A stretch of DNA of 64,000 nucleotides, taken from Cliona cf. orientalis. Its lineage: Eukaryota; Porifera; Demospongiae; Clionaida; Clionaidae. The stretch lies in contig OZ005703.1 in assembly GCA_963930775.1 (NCBI GenBank), positions 62,001 to 126,000 of the forward strand, given 5' to 3'. Below, piece after piece: positions 11,599 through 24,005 of this stretch (positions are counted from its first letter, which is position 1; every line of letters begins with the position of its first letter). Made by a program: the position numbers and the translations under genes. Under the pieces are notes generated by a model. It searched no databases. It was not told the DNA's origin and saw nothing but the letters and a program-made list of their open reading frames with translations.

Positions 11599-13959
11599 CT
11601 ATGTGAGAGCTAGGAGGACTACGTTGGCTACTGTCAACAGAACCAGAAGAACAATTATCCCAATTCCAAATGCAGCTCGCAGTGGGAAATCCTATCATAA
11701 TATTATACAACAAAAATTAACAAAATTGTCAAATTAATCATATTAAAATTTAATTATGACTCACTTCCGATGGCTCATCATCAATCTCATCGTCATCAGC
11801 TGACTTGTCACTCTTCATGATGTGATTGAACGTTGGGAAGGAGCCAGGAGGCTCTGAGCTCGATATCAAATCCCTAGGCTCCGGATTGCCATCTGTATCA
11901 GTTTGATGTTGAAGTCAAATGCGTCATGCATGGTCATTGTGCCTTACGTATGCGATAGTTGACGGAGTAAATATTGTAGAATGCTATGATTGTTATGATC
12001 GCCCCAACAGTAGCCGAGACAGTGTAGATTGCATAGTGGACAAAATTGACATCAACAGTCGCACATTCTCGATAAATATTCAACCCCAGCAGCATAGCAC
12101 AAACTGAAGAGAAAGTATTAATAATAAAATTTAGTAACTATAATATTATATGACTGTCTATACTTACAAGCAGCCACTTGACCTAAAATGAGACCAGTGA
12201 ACCCATGAGTCCAGTTGTACACCCATCGCCTGAGAGATAAAATTAATTAACATGCAATCGTAATAATTATGCGGATGGTATATGCACTTGTGATACATGA
12301 CATTACCATGGACTTGATGGGTCACAGCGCAGTATGGCTATGAATGGCTAAAGGGAATTAGATAATTAGAAACATTAGTTTACGCTAAGCTGCAATGAAT
12401 TTCACAATTATTATTATGTGTCATACATTAATGCCAACTGCTGCAGCTGCAAATATTCCCAGCACTTGGTGAGGCAAGTTAGTTGACTGCATAGGAAAAG
12501 AATTATTTTATATTATATATAGCTAGTCTTGAGAGATAATTAATTTTTTGTAATGGATAGTAGTTGGTCACGTACTGTAGTGGAGAGCCAAGTTCCGGAT
12601 GCATGCACAATAATCAGTATGAGTCCACAGATGGTCAACACCAGCGTTCCAATCATAATGCCCAAATGCGACTGAAATTCGAAAGTTTAATAATTTATTA
12701 TTAAAATTTTATGCTGTCAACTACCGGCACTGTATGCATAATTATCTTTACTTACATAGAACCATTCTCCATTTGGCCAGATGACTTTGTAAAACATTGC
12801 AATGAGTATACCAATTGGAGCAAGCAGCCCCCATGCCACACACATGATGCACCCTGTATAATTATTATTAATTGTATGTAACATTGAGGATGATTAGATA
12901 TTAACAAACCATGTGCCTTGATTAAATAGAGACTGTAGCTTTCTCTGAGACAAGGTGCAGTACTAGTGATATTAATAATATTGCTTTCACTTGGTGCAGT
13001 ACTAGTTTCACTTGGTGCAGTGCTAGTTTCACTTGGTGCAGTACCAGCCCCTTCCACTTGAATAGCATCGGATGATAACTTCACCCAGTAGGTAGAGAAG
13101 TTCGTGACAACTGTATAACTAATGTATTAAAATTAAGGACACGTTAACAATAATTAGGAATATCTACTACCTCTAAAAGCACTCTTACTAGAAATTAAAT
13201 TCCGCTATGGAGCTCAACTGTTCCTGAGTAGCCCCCCAATTCAGGGTCACTGATTCAACTGGATTGGGATTTCTGTGAGAAGCAGTATTCTACAAAAAAT
13301 AAAATCATCAATACTAAATAATCTGCTCATTGCTGATGCACTGGCATTTATTATTATTATTATTATTATTGTTAATACTTTACAGCTGTGACAGCTGAAG
13401 GACTACTAAAGCTATAGCAGCCTGACAAAACACTAATAAAGTAGATGACAAAAAATGATACAGTAATTAATTAATTATGAGCAAATTACATGGAGATGAA
13501 ACATGATTCTTACTAATATGCTGTTATCCGGGCAGCCAAATAGCTTGCTTTTGTCGTCGTTAGGTAGAAGTCTGAAGGTACCAAACGCTGGGCCATCTGC
13601 ACTCGCCCTAGCCTGGATCATAAATCCTCGAAACTCGTTTGTAATGTTGTCGACCCCGCTCCCAGTCAAACTGCTTCTGATATCAACTGCAGCCGCAGCA
13701 AAGATTCAGCTATCACACACACATAAGCTTACCATTATTACTTCTTACTATTGATCGTTGCTCCAGCAACGTAGCTAGTAGTTCCAACTTCAATGGAAAA
13801 AGGCGCGGTCGTAGTTTGGGGGGCGGTGCCCGCATGCTGTGGAATCAGTTGAACGCTGGGAAGGCAGATTTGTGGTTGAGGAGGACCATTGGACCGACAC
13901 CAGACCACCTCCAACAGCAATAATGCCGAGACGATTTTTAAAATTGTACTTTTAAACAT
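11599..13959 (-). CDS. Ferric-chelate reductase 1-like, Reeler plus cytochrome b561
   Basis: Twelve exons give about 475 aa: 13959-13749, 13686-13514, 13289-13189, 13118-12910, 12853-12756, 12671-12576, 12486-12427, 12347-12307, 12229-12168, 12103-11948, 11892-11765 and 11691-11599; phases close. Residues 1-21 form a signal peptide. A Reeler domain follows (TSYVAGATI, NEFRGFMIQARA, GTFRLLP, VESVTLNW, VVTNFSTYWV). From about residue 230 come b561 helices with the four expected His: KAHGCIMCVAWG, SHLGIMIGTLVL, NLPHQVLGIF and WVYNWTHGFTG. The product should be a transmembrane haem protein moving electrons across plasma or vesicle membranes to reduce ferric iron. The DOMON domain that lies between Reeler and b561 in human FRRS1 is missing; in its place is a short Thr/Ser/Pro linker with a 7-residue repeat (SETSTAP). 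Close to the FRRS1/CYB561D families; substrate not inferable. Confidence 0.88.
12955..13050. repeat. 21-base tandem repeat inside the reductase coding region
   Basis: Three consecutive copies of a 21-base unit (ttcacttggtgcagtactag and variants), plus a partial fourth, lie in exon 4. On the coding strand they give TAPSETS repeats in the linker between the Reeler and b561 domains. Confidence 0.75.
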
Positions 13960-14269
13960 CGCTGATGAAGTACACTAGACAACGGTAAATAGTGACATAT
14001 ACTGCGCGTTAAAGCTTAATGGTGCCACGCCTTATTTCATCATGAATTATTATCAGCTGCATGAGGCCAACATACCATGCACTCTTCCGCCATGAATATA
14101 ATAATAGCTAATATTAAACATTACTGTAAGGACATGAAGGATAAAAATAATTATCAAAAGCCAACACGATAGTGCACAAGAAATAATAAATTTAAAGTTT
14201 CAGCAGGGACTGGTTTTAGTAGTGACAATATTAAATTGGCACGATTTAGATGACCACGCCCATTCTAAT

Positions 14270-14985
14270 GGGCAGGAAAGCAGGACGGCGTCCGACAAAA
14301 TAATAATAATTATTAAATTTTATGCAGGACGGCATCCAACAAAAAAATTAAATTTGTGCAGGCAGGATGACGTCCGACAAAAATGAATGATAATTTTATG
14401 CAGGAAAACATGTTATGGATGACTATTGAGTATTAGTTATCGATGGTTATCAATGGTTATGGATGGTTATCAGCGGTTATTGTCATCAATGTTTATAAAT
14501 ATTTATGGGTGGTTATCAATGGTTAATGAGTGTTATGGATGGTTATTGATGGTTATGAATGGTTGTGGATTGTGTTATTTAGTGTTATCAATGGTTATGG
14601 AAGGAGGCCATTATTGGTTGAATTTAATTGCAAGGTCAAATTAGTAATTTTGGTTAGCTGTCGGCGATGGCAGCATCAAGGGTAAAATTGGTAAAGTTAG
14701 TAATTTTGGTGCTATAGGCGACGGCAGCTACAAGGGTAATGTTGATAAAGTTGGTAAAGTTGGTAAAACATCCGACAAAAATAATGATACAATTAAATTT
14801 TTATGCGGGATAGCATCCAACAAATTTGTGCAGGACAGCATCTGACAAAAAATTTAAATTTGTGCAGGACGGCATCCCACAAAAAAAATTTAAATTTGTG
14901 CTGGACGGCGTCCGACAAAATAATAAGTTCATGCAGGACGGCATCCAACAAATTTATTTTGCCGAATATTGTCCGATAAGAGTTG
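14270..14985. repeat. Cluster of short dispersed repeats upstream of PRR5
   Basis: Three repeat types are interleaved. (1) About eight copies of a word like gcaggacggcatccgacaaaa, with a near-palindromic core ggacggcgtcc, between 14280 and 14960, often followed by aatttaaatttgt. (2) A tandem array of ggttatggat/ggttatcaat decamers at about 14415-14610. (3) At about 14640-14765, ggcgatggcagcatcaagggtaaaattggtaaag-type units. These are the reverse complement of the minisatellite in the MCCC2-like intron at 46.1-47.0 kb. Nothing here looks coding: the open frames are translations of the repeats. Confidence 0.75.
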
Positions 14986-15084
14986 ATTTTACTGGAAATC
15001 AATTGACCGTGTGCAGTGAGGATATCATCTAGCCAGCTAATTTAGGGGCAGTTTAGATTTTCCCTCTCTCAATATTACATTACC

Positions 15085-15215
15085 AGCAGGTTACGGCAGG
15101 TTACAGTAAGGTTACGGCAGGTTACAGCTTACACCAGATTATCAATTACATTACTTTTTATGCCGCTTACCAATTACATTACATTGCTGCTTACCTAATT
15201 AAAAGGGTCCCCCCT
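15085..15215. repeat. Degenerate ggttacggca/ttaccaattacatt repeats
   Basis: Short direct repeats (caggttacggcaggttacag) are followed by ttaccaattacatt units, about 120 bases in all, in the spacer just before PRR5. They have no coding or RNA character. Confidence 0.45.
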
Positions 15216-15333
15216 TACATTAATAGCTACGCGACTGTTCGCTAATTATTATTATTAGGCCTAAAAGTTTGCGGTCATATGCGAGGCCGGAAATGAAGCG
15301 GGGCCTACTCTGGTTGTGTTTAATATACTTGAC

Positions 15334-16784
15334 ATGGAAGGAGGCGCAATGGATGGCAACGAGTCGGTGGATGTCAACATGAAGCACCTACACATCATAG
15401 ACTGGAAGAGGTAAGATCTATCATACATTGAACAGGGAATCAGGAGGGTAGAGTCTCACGCCGGGCGGCCTGGCGCATCTTTCATCCACAGCGTCCAGAC
15501 TACAGTGACTAGACTGTTTCAGCTGAGGAAGCTTCCAGATCCTGAGCTAGCCGACCAGCTGCCGGTGCTCAACGATAAGCTGAGTCAGCTAAGTCACTCG
15601 GAGGTCGGCCCCTTCCTCGGAGAGTTCTACCAGAACCACGTGCTCAAGAAGTGCATGATCATCCTGAGGCAGGAGCTGGTCGAGGAGAAGGGAGAAAGTC
15701 TTATCAAGAAGCTAGCCAGCGTCTGGAGTCAGTTCTACACCTCCATCTTACCAACTCTTCAGGCCATCTTTGCTCCAGTTCAGGTATGGAAATTTTAGCA
15801 CGAGTATCGTAGAAACAAAATTAATTATTATGCCAGTATATATCATGAAAATGATTAAAATTTTGTCATACAATAAAAAAAAAAATTTTCCACAGTTGCA
15901 GAAGCTTTCTGTGAAGGCGCTGACTCTAATCAGCTTCAGAGACACTGTTCTGTTGAAGACTGACATTGCAGGTACATCTGTATAGTCATAGCTGTTGATT
16001 ACATGTATAACTAGATGGTATTGTAGGTATTGTAAGGTAAAGTAGGCCAGGAATCTGATTGACCAGTTGGAGGTCCACTATTTCACTTCGCTTGTCACTC
16101 TGAGTGACCAATCGGATCACAGTATTTGTTACAATTAGATGGTAATGTAAGGTATTGTAGGGTAAAGTAGGTCAGGAATCTGATTGGTCAGTTGGAGATC
16201 CACTATTTCACTTCGCTTGTTGAGCATAATAATGATTATTGTTGCTTCTCTCTATGCAATCATGTTAGAGATTGATAAAAATTTCAGACATCCAACTCCT
16301 CCCCCCCAACTGCAGGTGCGCTTGAGAGTCATAATGATGAGCGAGATGGTAAACTGCCGCATGAGATTCGGCAAATGCTCCTCGTCTTACAAAATGTCCA
16401 CCGCTCGCCTCCTAAAGAAGCGTACTTTGTCCTCCAGCAGCTGGTGGGGAAGGTGGTCAAGTCTTACCTGCCAATGGTGGCTAAATCAAGAACGATAGTC
16501 AAGGCTCCAAGTGAATCAGTGGCAAATGGTAAGTCACAGACGCAATACTCGAAGCTGGTAATGGTCGTCAGTAGTGCAAACACTATTCTGTGCCCAATAT
16601 TTATCACTCCCTACATGTGTGTACTTTAGACCCTACAGCAAGTGGCAAGGTTGGACGCTCGGAAACTGTTGCCGTTGACTTTGGTGGACCTGATAATGCT
16701 GAGTCAGCACAACATGACTCCTCCCACAAGAGAAGACATAGTTTAACTCTCGGAGACATCGACAAACCACAAGAACAAACTTAG
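15334..16784 (+). CDS. PRR5/Protor-like subunit of TORC2
   Basis: Five exons give about 270 aa: 15334-15410, 15492-15783, 15896-15971, 16316-16528 and 16630-16784; phases close. The conserved block of the PRR5/PRR5L (Protor) and fungal Bit61 family is clear: SVQTTVTRLFQLRKLPDPEL, GPFLGEFYQNHVLKK, IFAPVQLQKLSVKAL, ISFRDTVLLK and IRQMLLVLQNVHRS. The family binds Rictor and belongs to the mTORC2 kinase complex, which phosphorylates AGC kinases such as Akt and SGK. The C-terminus is short and polar (KRRHSLTLGDIDKPQEQT) and lacks the long Pro-rich tail of vertebrate PRR5. The start is the first ATG of exon 1; a second in-frame ATG lies five codons later. Intron 3 carries a tandem duplication of about 124 bases. 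Confidence 0.88.
16012..16222. repeat. Tandem duplication in PRR5 intron 3
   Basis: Two diverged copies of a segment reading gatggtattgtaggtattgtaaggtaaagt, then ggaatctgattg and ggtccactatttcacttcgcttgt, start at about 16014 and 16138. The period is about 124 bases. Intronic and non-coding. Confidence 0.7.
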
Positions 16785-16808
16785 AGTCACAAATATTAAT
16801 TTTTCTGT

Positions 16809-18226
16809 TTAATTCTTTTTATCACTTGGTCTATTAATGTTTGCCGTTTGTAGCTGAGTCAGCACTGAATTGTAGTCAAAGTTTTGTGGGTCGTGGTTAA
16901 ACTGTTTGACGAGAGCATAGCGATCAGCTTGGTGGGTCCCGTAGTACAGCTGCACCTGATTAGCAAGGTACTGCGCTTCAAATGTACTCTGAAAATTGGA
17001 TACAACACAATTATTGCATATTATAGAGTTTGTTAAACTGACCACCCCTTACCAGAGAATTAGTATCCACCTCCCCAAGCATAAGAACAATGCCTAAAAA
17101 TTAGAGTAGCAGTTGTGATTAATGGCTGAGGAGGAGCAAAATTTATTAAAATTAATTATATATTAATTACCTCTAGTCTCTTGCAGGTCAGTGTAGTGGG
17201 TGAGAGTGAGACAAACTGGAGCATTGGCCTGGTACATCTAGCAAAGGAAATAGAGAGATATTGCATTGCAGTTGAGTGGGAGAGAGAGAGAGAGAGTTGG
17301 AGACCTGGTAGTTGATGAGAGATGTGAAGTAGCAGCATGCACCACTGAACTCTGAGAAGAAGAACTCGTATCCTTCATCTCGAGGGAGAGGGTATACAAA
17401 CTGATAAAAAAAAACAATCCATATAATCACGAGACACAAGTGATGAAAAAGTCTGAGCTAACAAACCATTGGAGCAACAGCTGCCTTGGTAGCCAGCTCA
17501 GTATACTGCTCAGACTGAATAGAGAAATAGTATAATAATACTACTATTATTAATTTTTGCAAAAGTTTACAATATAATATTAGAACACACCGTCATGACA
17601 GCACTAATGCAGTCCTTGGTTTTGTGATAGTCCACCCAAATCTGTATGCACATAAGCATGCATGTAAGCATGTGTGCGTGCATTTACAAAATTAAAGCAC
17701 TCGGTGTCTTCATCTACTTTGCTGATTTCTTCACTTGTCTTGTCAGCGATCATCTCCATTCTCATCACTGAGTCCAGCCTCTAGTAGATCAGGGGAAGGG
17801 AACAGCGATCACAGTCAGCAGTTGGATCCTCGGATAGCATATGACAGAAGAGGTCTAACTCACTGGCTGCTGAGTGTTGCCGTAGCCACTGTGTCCTGGC
17901 GGTGATCGACCCTTGACCTTCTTCTCATCCTTCACCTCTCTGATCTTCGCCACCTTCTCTTTTAGTGGCCTGATTGCATGATTCAGGATAGAAGAGGTAT
18001 AAAATTTGTTATTGATCATGAGAAGCTATGTGTCGACCCCTTACCACACTTACACTTGCACTTTCTCCAGCTTGGACTTATATTTGTCATAGAATGGATT
18101 CTCCTGCAATTCCTTCGACGCTGGGGCAGTTATGTGCATTCTTCGACTCCATACTCTCGCCGATCGCGCCAGATGAGGCCACGATCTACGCGAAGCTCCG
18201 TACAGGCACCTCCACGCGCTATGCAT
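16809..18226 (-). CDS. ATPAF1: ATP synthase F1 assembly factor 1 (ATP11 family)
   Basis: Nine exons give about 274 aa: 18226-18054, 17969-17864, 17780-17718, 17641-17591, 17514-17467, 17400-17305, 17237-17171, 17093-17053 and 16988-16809. All phases close. The first 35 residues are Arg-rich without acidic residues (SRRSWPHLARSARVWSRR), a mitochondrial targeting peptide. An in-frame TAG three codons upstream fixes the start. Family landmarks in order: ELQENPFYDKYKSKLEKVQ, RMEMIADKTSEEISKIW, PLPRDEGYEFFFSEFSG, LINYQ, GIVLMLGEVDTNSL and EAQYLANQVQLYYG. ATPAF1 holds the F1 beta subunit until alpha subunits assemble in the mitochondrial matrix. Its stop lies 24 bases from the stop of PRR5, so the two 3' UTRs must overlap. 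The other strand of exon 1 carries an open frame that is a shadow. Confidence 0.94.
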
Positions 18227-18487
18227 CGTGTTCTAAATGAAGCGCACCGTACATGCGCTATCTGCCACACCCCCACAGAACTTTCGAAGGGAGAAGCTAG
18301 AGGCGAGGCCGCTCTCAACTGATTACAGCTCAGAGCAACAGTTCCAGTAAAGAAATTTACAATTGCAGGTAAATTTGAGTAGCTCTGTCTCATAAAATCG
18401 TAGATACGTGCAATAGTGCAATGACAGAAATGGGCGGGGCTGATATACTCTGCACAGACCACCATACGTCACTTTTCAGATTCAATT
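18227..18487. promoter_or_regulatory. Possible bidirectional promoter, ATPAF1 and CH-SAM gene
   Basis: Only 261 bases separate the two divergent start codons. I recognise no TATA box; a few GC-rich words (gggcggggc near 18432) are present. Shared promoter use is inferred from spacing only. Confidence 0.4.
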
Positions 18488-21400
18488 ATGAGTGGAGATT
18501 GGAACCTCAAGGGGTCTCTCTACTACCGGGGGACGTCGGGGGGAACCCCTGTAATCAACCACCAGCACCAGGGGGGCAACATCCATGAAGAAATCTCTGT
18601 GAGTGCAAATTATGTTCTCCTCCCCTTGCATCCGTCCCTTACCATGGATCAGTCTGAATGTGCACGTGTACCAGATCTAGAATGGCCGCTGGGCCAAGTA
18701 TGGTCTATCTAATGAAATCAAGCCATTGTTGTGACTCGCGGTGTGAAGAGTAGGCTGGGTTTGCTGGAGTGCCTCCAAGACAGAGGAGGACAACATCCTC
18801 TAGCTAGCTGTATTATAACCTTTGGATAGGAGTAGCCTCAAGTGATGTGCCTATCTATGGACCACATCATGTGGTAGGGATTGGGGCAACCTCAACCAAA
18901 CCACTAGACTGTTTCACCACAATCGCTACTCCATGTTATTATGTGGTGATCTGGATAGACTCCATTTTATCCGTTTGTGTTATCTTATAATTATCCTTGC
19001 AGGATGTTAGTCGTTGGGCTAACCAGTACCTTGGAGTGGGCGGCTACTCTGACCAGCTTATCACTGACCTAGCTACGGACATGGCTGATGGGATCACTCT
19101 ACTCCGCCTAGTACAGGCTCTCTGTAAGCAAAACAACATGTCCCGTGCCCTCGGCCAATCATCCCCCCCCCCCCACACACACACAATATTATTATCAGAT
19201 TCTACTTTTTCTGTACTCTGATTTGAGACATGGGGCTTAGCAAGCAATATTAAATTAACCTCCACCCCCAAATTTCCTTGCCTGCAGTTGCCATGCAGTC
19301 GCTGGGAAAATGTGAACATACTCCATTCAGCTTTCATGTGCAGCTGTGTTATTATAGTGCTGGCTGGTTTATGTATCGTGCCATGCCACGACGCTTGCCG
19401 TGAGCCATCCCATGCCATCAGCTAGTTAGTGTCTCTCACATGTGTTTGCATGTAACCATTGGATACGGTAGTACTCTATTCCTATTCCATCTTTGAGGCC
19501 GTGCATTTATTGGTTGCAAGTTGCTGAGTTTTTGGCAGAAATTTGCATGTTGATATCCATAATTAATGTGATGATTCATCATTAATTTAATATCCACAGC
19601 TGACAGTTCCCTGCCGGAGCACAAGGCCAATCCCATGATCCGAGTCCACAAGCTCGAGAATATTCAGATTTGCCTCAATTTTCTGAAACAGCAAGGGGTG
19701 CAGATCACTGCCGTCTATGCCGATGGTAGGCTCCTTTACAATAACTCCACCCACTCTAATTAACAGCTAGTGATCCATTAATTTCAGATATTGTTGGAGA
19801 GAATAAGAAGGTCATTCTGAGCCTGTGCCACGCCCTCAGGCGACACTACACCGCTGGCCCCTCCCCCAAGACTAGCCGAGGGTCAAGGGATCAACACAAG
19901 TTTAGGTTTTCATCTCTGGATAAGGATGACATCGCCATATTGTCATGGGTCGGCAAGAGGGTCGGCAGGGATATTCACGACTATACTGCGTAAGAGGAAT
20001 GTCATCAAACAAGCATGCATGAAATAATTACTTAATCGTGGAAATATTCACTTAATTGATGCAAATTCACTCTACTCTGTTACTAAATCATTTTTCCTCT
20101 TTAGTCTTTACGATGGCAGGGTGCTCTGTGAACTAATGAATGAGATTGAGGAAGGCGCTATTCCACAAGAGGTTAGCCAGACAGTGCAAGAGATTTTTAA
20201 AAATCCTATACAAAATTTACATAAATATTTATGCAGGTGATCTACAGCGGCACTGCTGAGCAGAGATTGAAGCAAGCTCTAACGACGGGACAAAAGAATT
20301 TCTTCATTGGTCATGGCTCGCTGAACGCTGCAGAGATTGCTGGTGGCAGAGAAGACAGTGGCCTAAAGTCTTACCTCCAGCAGTGCAAGCTGGTCTATCA
20401 GCAGTCCGTCAGCCGAAGAGGAGCTAAGGCGTCGTCCACCACACTAACTCGACCAATGAGAAGCCCGAGGGGTGGCAGCAGCGAGAGAGAGGGGGCGGGG
20501 CATCATCCACAGACTCCCACCAGTAGCAGTTTGGAGTCAAGGGAGGCGGCAAAGATTGCCTTGAGGACTTACGAGGGAATTCAACAAAGAAAGCTAGCGA
20601 ATGGAGAGTCACATGCACCTCCTAGTGGTCACCATTCGTCACATGAGCAGTTAGCAGCGAGCAAACCACAGCCGCACTCATCAAAGAGACCTCTCTCAGA
20701 CATCTACGTTAGTGGAGCCTCGAGCTATACAGATCTCTCCACGACTCGCTCTGAGCACAAGGAGATGGTCAGGAAACACCCGCAACAAAGACACCACCAC
20801 CCCATCTCAAAACAGTCATCATCATCGACTGAAAGTCTGGACCATGGACCGCCTGTGGCCTTGAATCGTCACCACAGCCTGGATATACCTCTGCTGTCTA
20901 GCCGTGACCATGGGGGCTCTGGCAGCCTACCCCCTGGCCCAGCTAGCAGCACATGGCAGAGGCACTCTGCTGGCTATGAATCAGACAGCTCCACTGGGTC
21001 TACTCTCCTGAGGAGCCATAGTCAGGGAAGCATTACTGCCGACACAGCACTATCAGGTCACATGCTAGCTAGCTATGGAGGGGGGAGAGGGAGAGGGGGA
21101 GGGGGAGTGAGTGCGGCGCTCGCTAACAGATCTCTCACTAGATCCATCGATTCAGTGAACACTCCGACCTTTGACCCTCCCAATCGGAGCGGCTCTATGG
21201 TATTTCGTCGTGCTCCGTCTTACTCGCGGCTAGACAGTGGATCATCAGCGGCCATTGCCGATGAGCTGGGAAGCCATGTTGATGATCTTGAAGAGAGAGT
21301 TGGTCTGCTGGCTATGCAGTTTCTCTACGAGAGACACGATATGTTCAAGCAGATACACGCCGCACGTAAGTGATACGATTACTATAATATGCAGGCAAAT

Positions 21401-23970
21401 TATGCATGACAAAGTTCACTGCAAATTTATCAAAATCAGTTGTGAAGGAGAGAAGAAAGCGACAAGCTTTAGAGCGTCGTACGAAAGAGCTGGAGAGATT
21501 ATCGAGGCAGGCGGTGAGGCACTATGACGCCAGGCTCATTGAAATGGCTTCAGAGGTAACTAACTACATGTACATGTACATAATGTGGAGATAAAATTAT
21601 AGCATTGACCTTTCTCGTGAGGAGCTACTAGCTGTAGCTGTGTGTTAATGCGTGTGTGATTTGGTCTGAGCCCAGCGCACACAGAGGTAGAGAAATCACC
21701 CAATGGCTAATTCAATTGTCAGTTGCTCGGTGTTATCAGCTGGTTAGCCCACGCATTCCAATCCCCAGAACCCCCAAAGCTTAGCCTGGCCAGAGCTGTG
21801 ATATCCTACACTCCTCTAGTGGACAGAAACCTATCACAAACCCCCAACCAGACACACCGTTACCTAGGAGATGGGGAAGAATGCGCTGTTGACAGGAAGA
21901 GTGCCCACTGACTTTAGGGGATGGATTAATGAGGAGCTGACCACATCCTTTGATGCAGATGTGCTCTCCAACCAGAAAAGCCAGCTCACACCCACTCAAC
22001 TGCTAGGCCTCTCTGTCAGCCATGGTCTGTGAATGGTGGGTGGACAGAGAGAGAAAGGCCCACCAAATGTACACTACCCCCTACCACAACATATACAAAC
22101 ACTCTATTGCAGCACACACAAGTTACACAGCCTTACACACACAAAAACACTTCAACCATAATGCCCTGGCTCTCTCTCTCCCTCTCTCCCTCCCCTCCCC
22201 TCCCCTCCCTGCTACTCTAAGCTTTGCATGTGTGTAGACAGTGCATGTGATGTGTGTAGTAGCGTCCCAGGAAGCGAGGTCACATGATGAGGAGCTCTCG
22301 CTGCGTACCGTGGGAACAAAAAGAGTGTTGTGCCCTGGTTAAGGAAATACCCGGGTGAATGGCCGGGAGATCCGTGTAAACAGTGTTGGAAGCTCTAGCG
22401 AGTCAACCTCAATCAAATTTGAGGCTAGCGTTGAAATGTTTGATGGATATTTGATATGCATGTTCAACACTATTCTAAAGTAAAGATACACGCAGCAGTT
22501 TATGATACTGCTCTCCTATAGTGACATCTGCATAGAATTCAGTGATTCGGTCTCACGGAAATTTTATAAAGTAATTTTGTAATATTATGTAATTTTTGTG
22601 AACAAGTATTTAGAACTTTTCTCAGATGCCAACAGCACTATAATAATATACTTGTGCTGAAGCAGTTTCCCTCGACTAATAATGATTTTTGTTATGTTAA
22701 TTAGGTGAGCCGTCTGAGAGGAGAGCTGCTGAGTGTCGGCCGAGGGAAGTCATCGGCAGCCCCCAGCGTTACCATGGAGATAGGACAACTCAAAGATCAG
22801 GTAGGCACCCACTGCACTGCACCTTGAACCCCAGACCATCACTGCCTGCTGCTCAGCTGTAATGACATCATGCCAAATACATCCGCTCCACTTCCACATA
22901 ATGTAGCAGCAAGCTGCTCTTTTTGTCCCCTAGCAAAGGCATCACTGCCCCAAAAGTGACCACTGCCTCCCTCCATAGAGCTGCTTTGAGTTATTGTTCG
23001 CAAATATACTATAAATAAGGTCTTCCTATTCACTTTAATTTCATGGTTCATTTCAATCCCCACTTGCGGCTTTGAGAGTATGTCTGTCTGTCTGTATGCA
23101 CCGCGCATGGTGGTCACACCTGGGGGAGCCGTATTTAATATATTTGTATCAGTTACCTCCCTCCCTCTCTCCATAGTCGGCCATTGTCTTAGTGGGTTGG
23201 AACCGGACCAACGCCTTGTATAGCAGCTTGCCTTAGTCAGGCTGTGGTCAGGGGCCTTTTGCAAGGAGCTGAAAGGCCTTGTTAGGGTGGGTGCGTGTAG
23301 GGGGGAGGTTTGGGACACTGGCTTAATTGATCTTTTGTTGATTAAACAATTTTTAATGACGCGCAATGAGCAAATATACTGTATGTCGACATTGGTCAAG
23401 TGCCACACCCCCAATCGCCATTCAAGGTCCACTGTTAGTATACACAGACCGTATCGCGCTCTCCAATGTGTCTACTCCATGCAGTAGCAGACAGACACAC
23501 ATACACTCTCACGCTCACGTACACACACACGCACACCATATACGCAGGTCAACAAACTCATGGAACAAAAAAATTCTGCAAAGGTAATAATTGTTGTATA
23601 ATATAAAGATTGCACATACAGCACTTGTAACTATAGGCTACTAATTCATGCATGCATGTGCCCCTTGCACCTGTACATGTACATGCATGTGCATGCATGT
23701 ACATGTTGCAGCTGTTAGTGTGTGACGGTGTGAAGTGGTGCAGTGTTGTGGCTGGAGGGCGATTTTAACAGCAAGGGGTTAATTAATGCTGACATCAGCA
23801 CTGGTGTCTGCGTATAGACCAGTTAACAAGCTGGTACAAATCACAGCATATGCAAGCACTTAGCGCCATCAATTACCTCTGCACGGACAAACACTTAACT
23901 TCCCACGATAGATATGTCAAGTATGATGGCATCACACTGCAGACATCAGGGGCTATCTCTCCCTCTCTCC

Positions 23971-24005
<35 letters not shown>

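Noticed and set aside
14416..14610. CRISPR-like array of short repeats
   Set aside because: Units are contiguous ggttatggat decamers without unique spacers, in an animal genome.
18028..18240. Open frame on the + strand with a protein-like start (MDSPAIPSTLGQLCAFF)
   Set aside because: It is exactly opposite ATPAF1 exon 1, whose reading is fixed by homology, targeting peptide and phase. The frame has no splice partner of its own.
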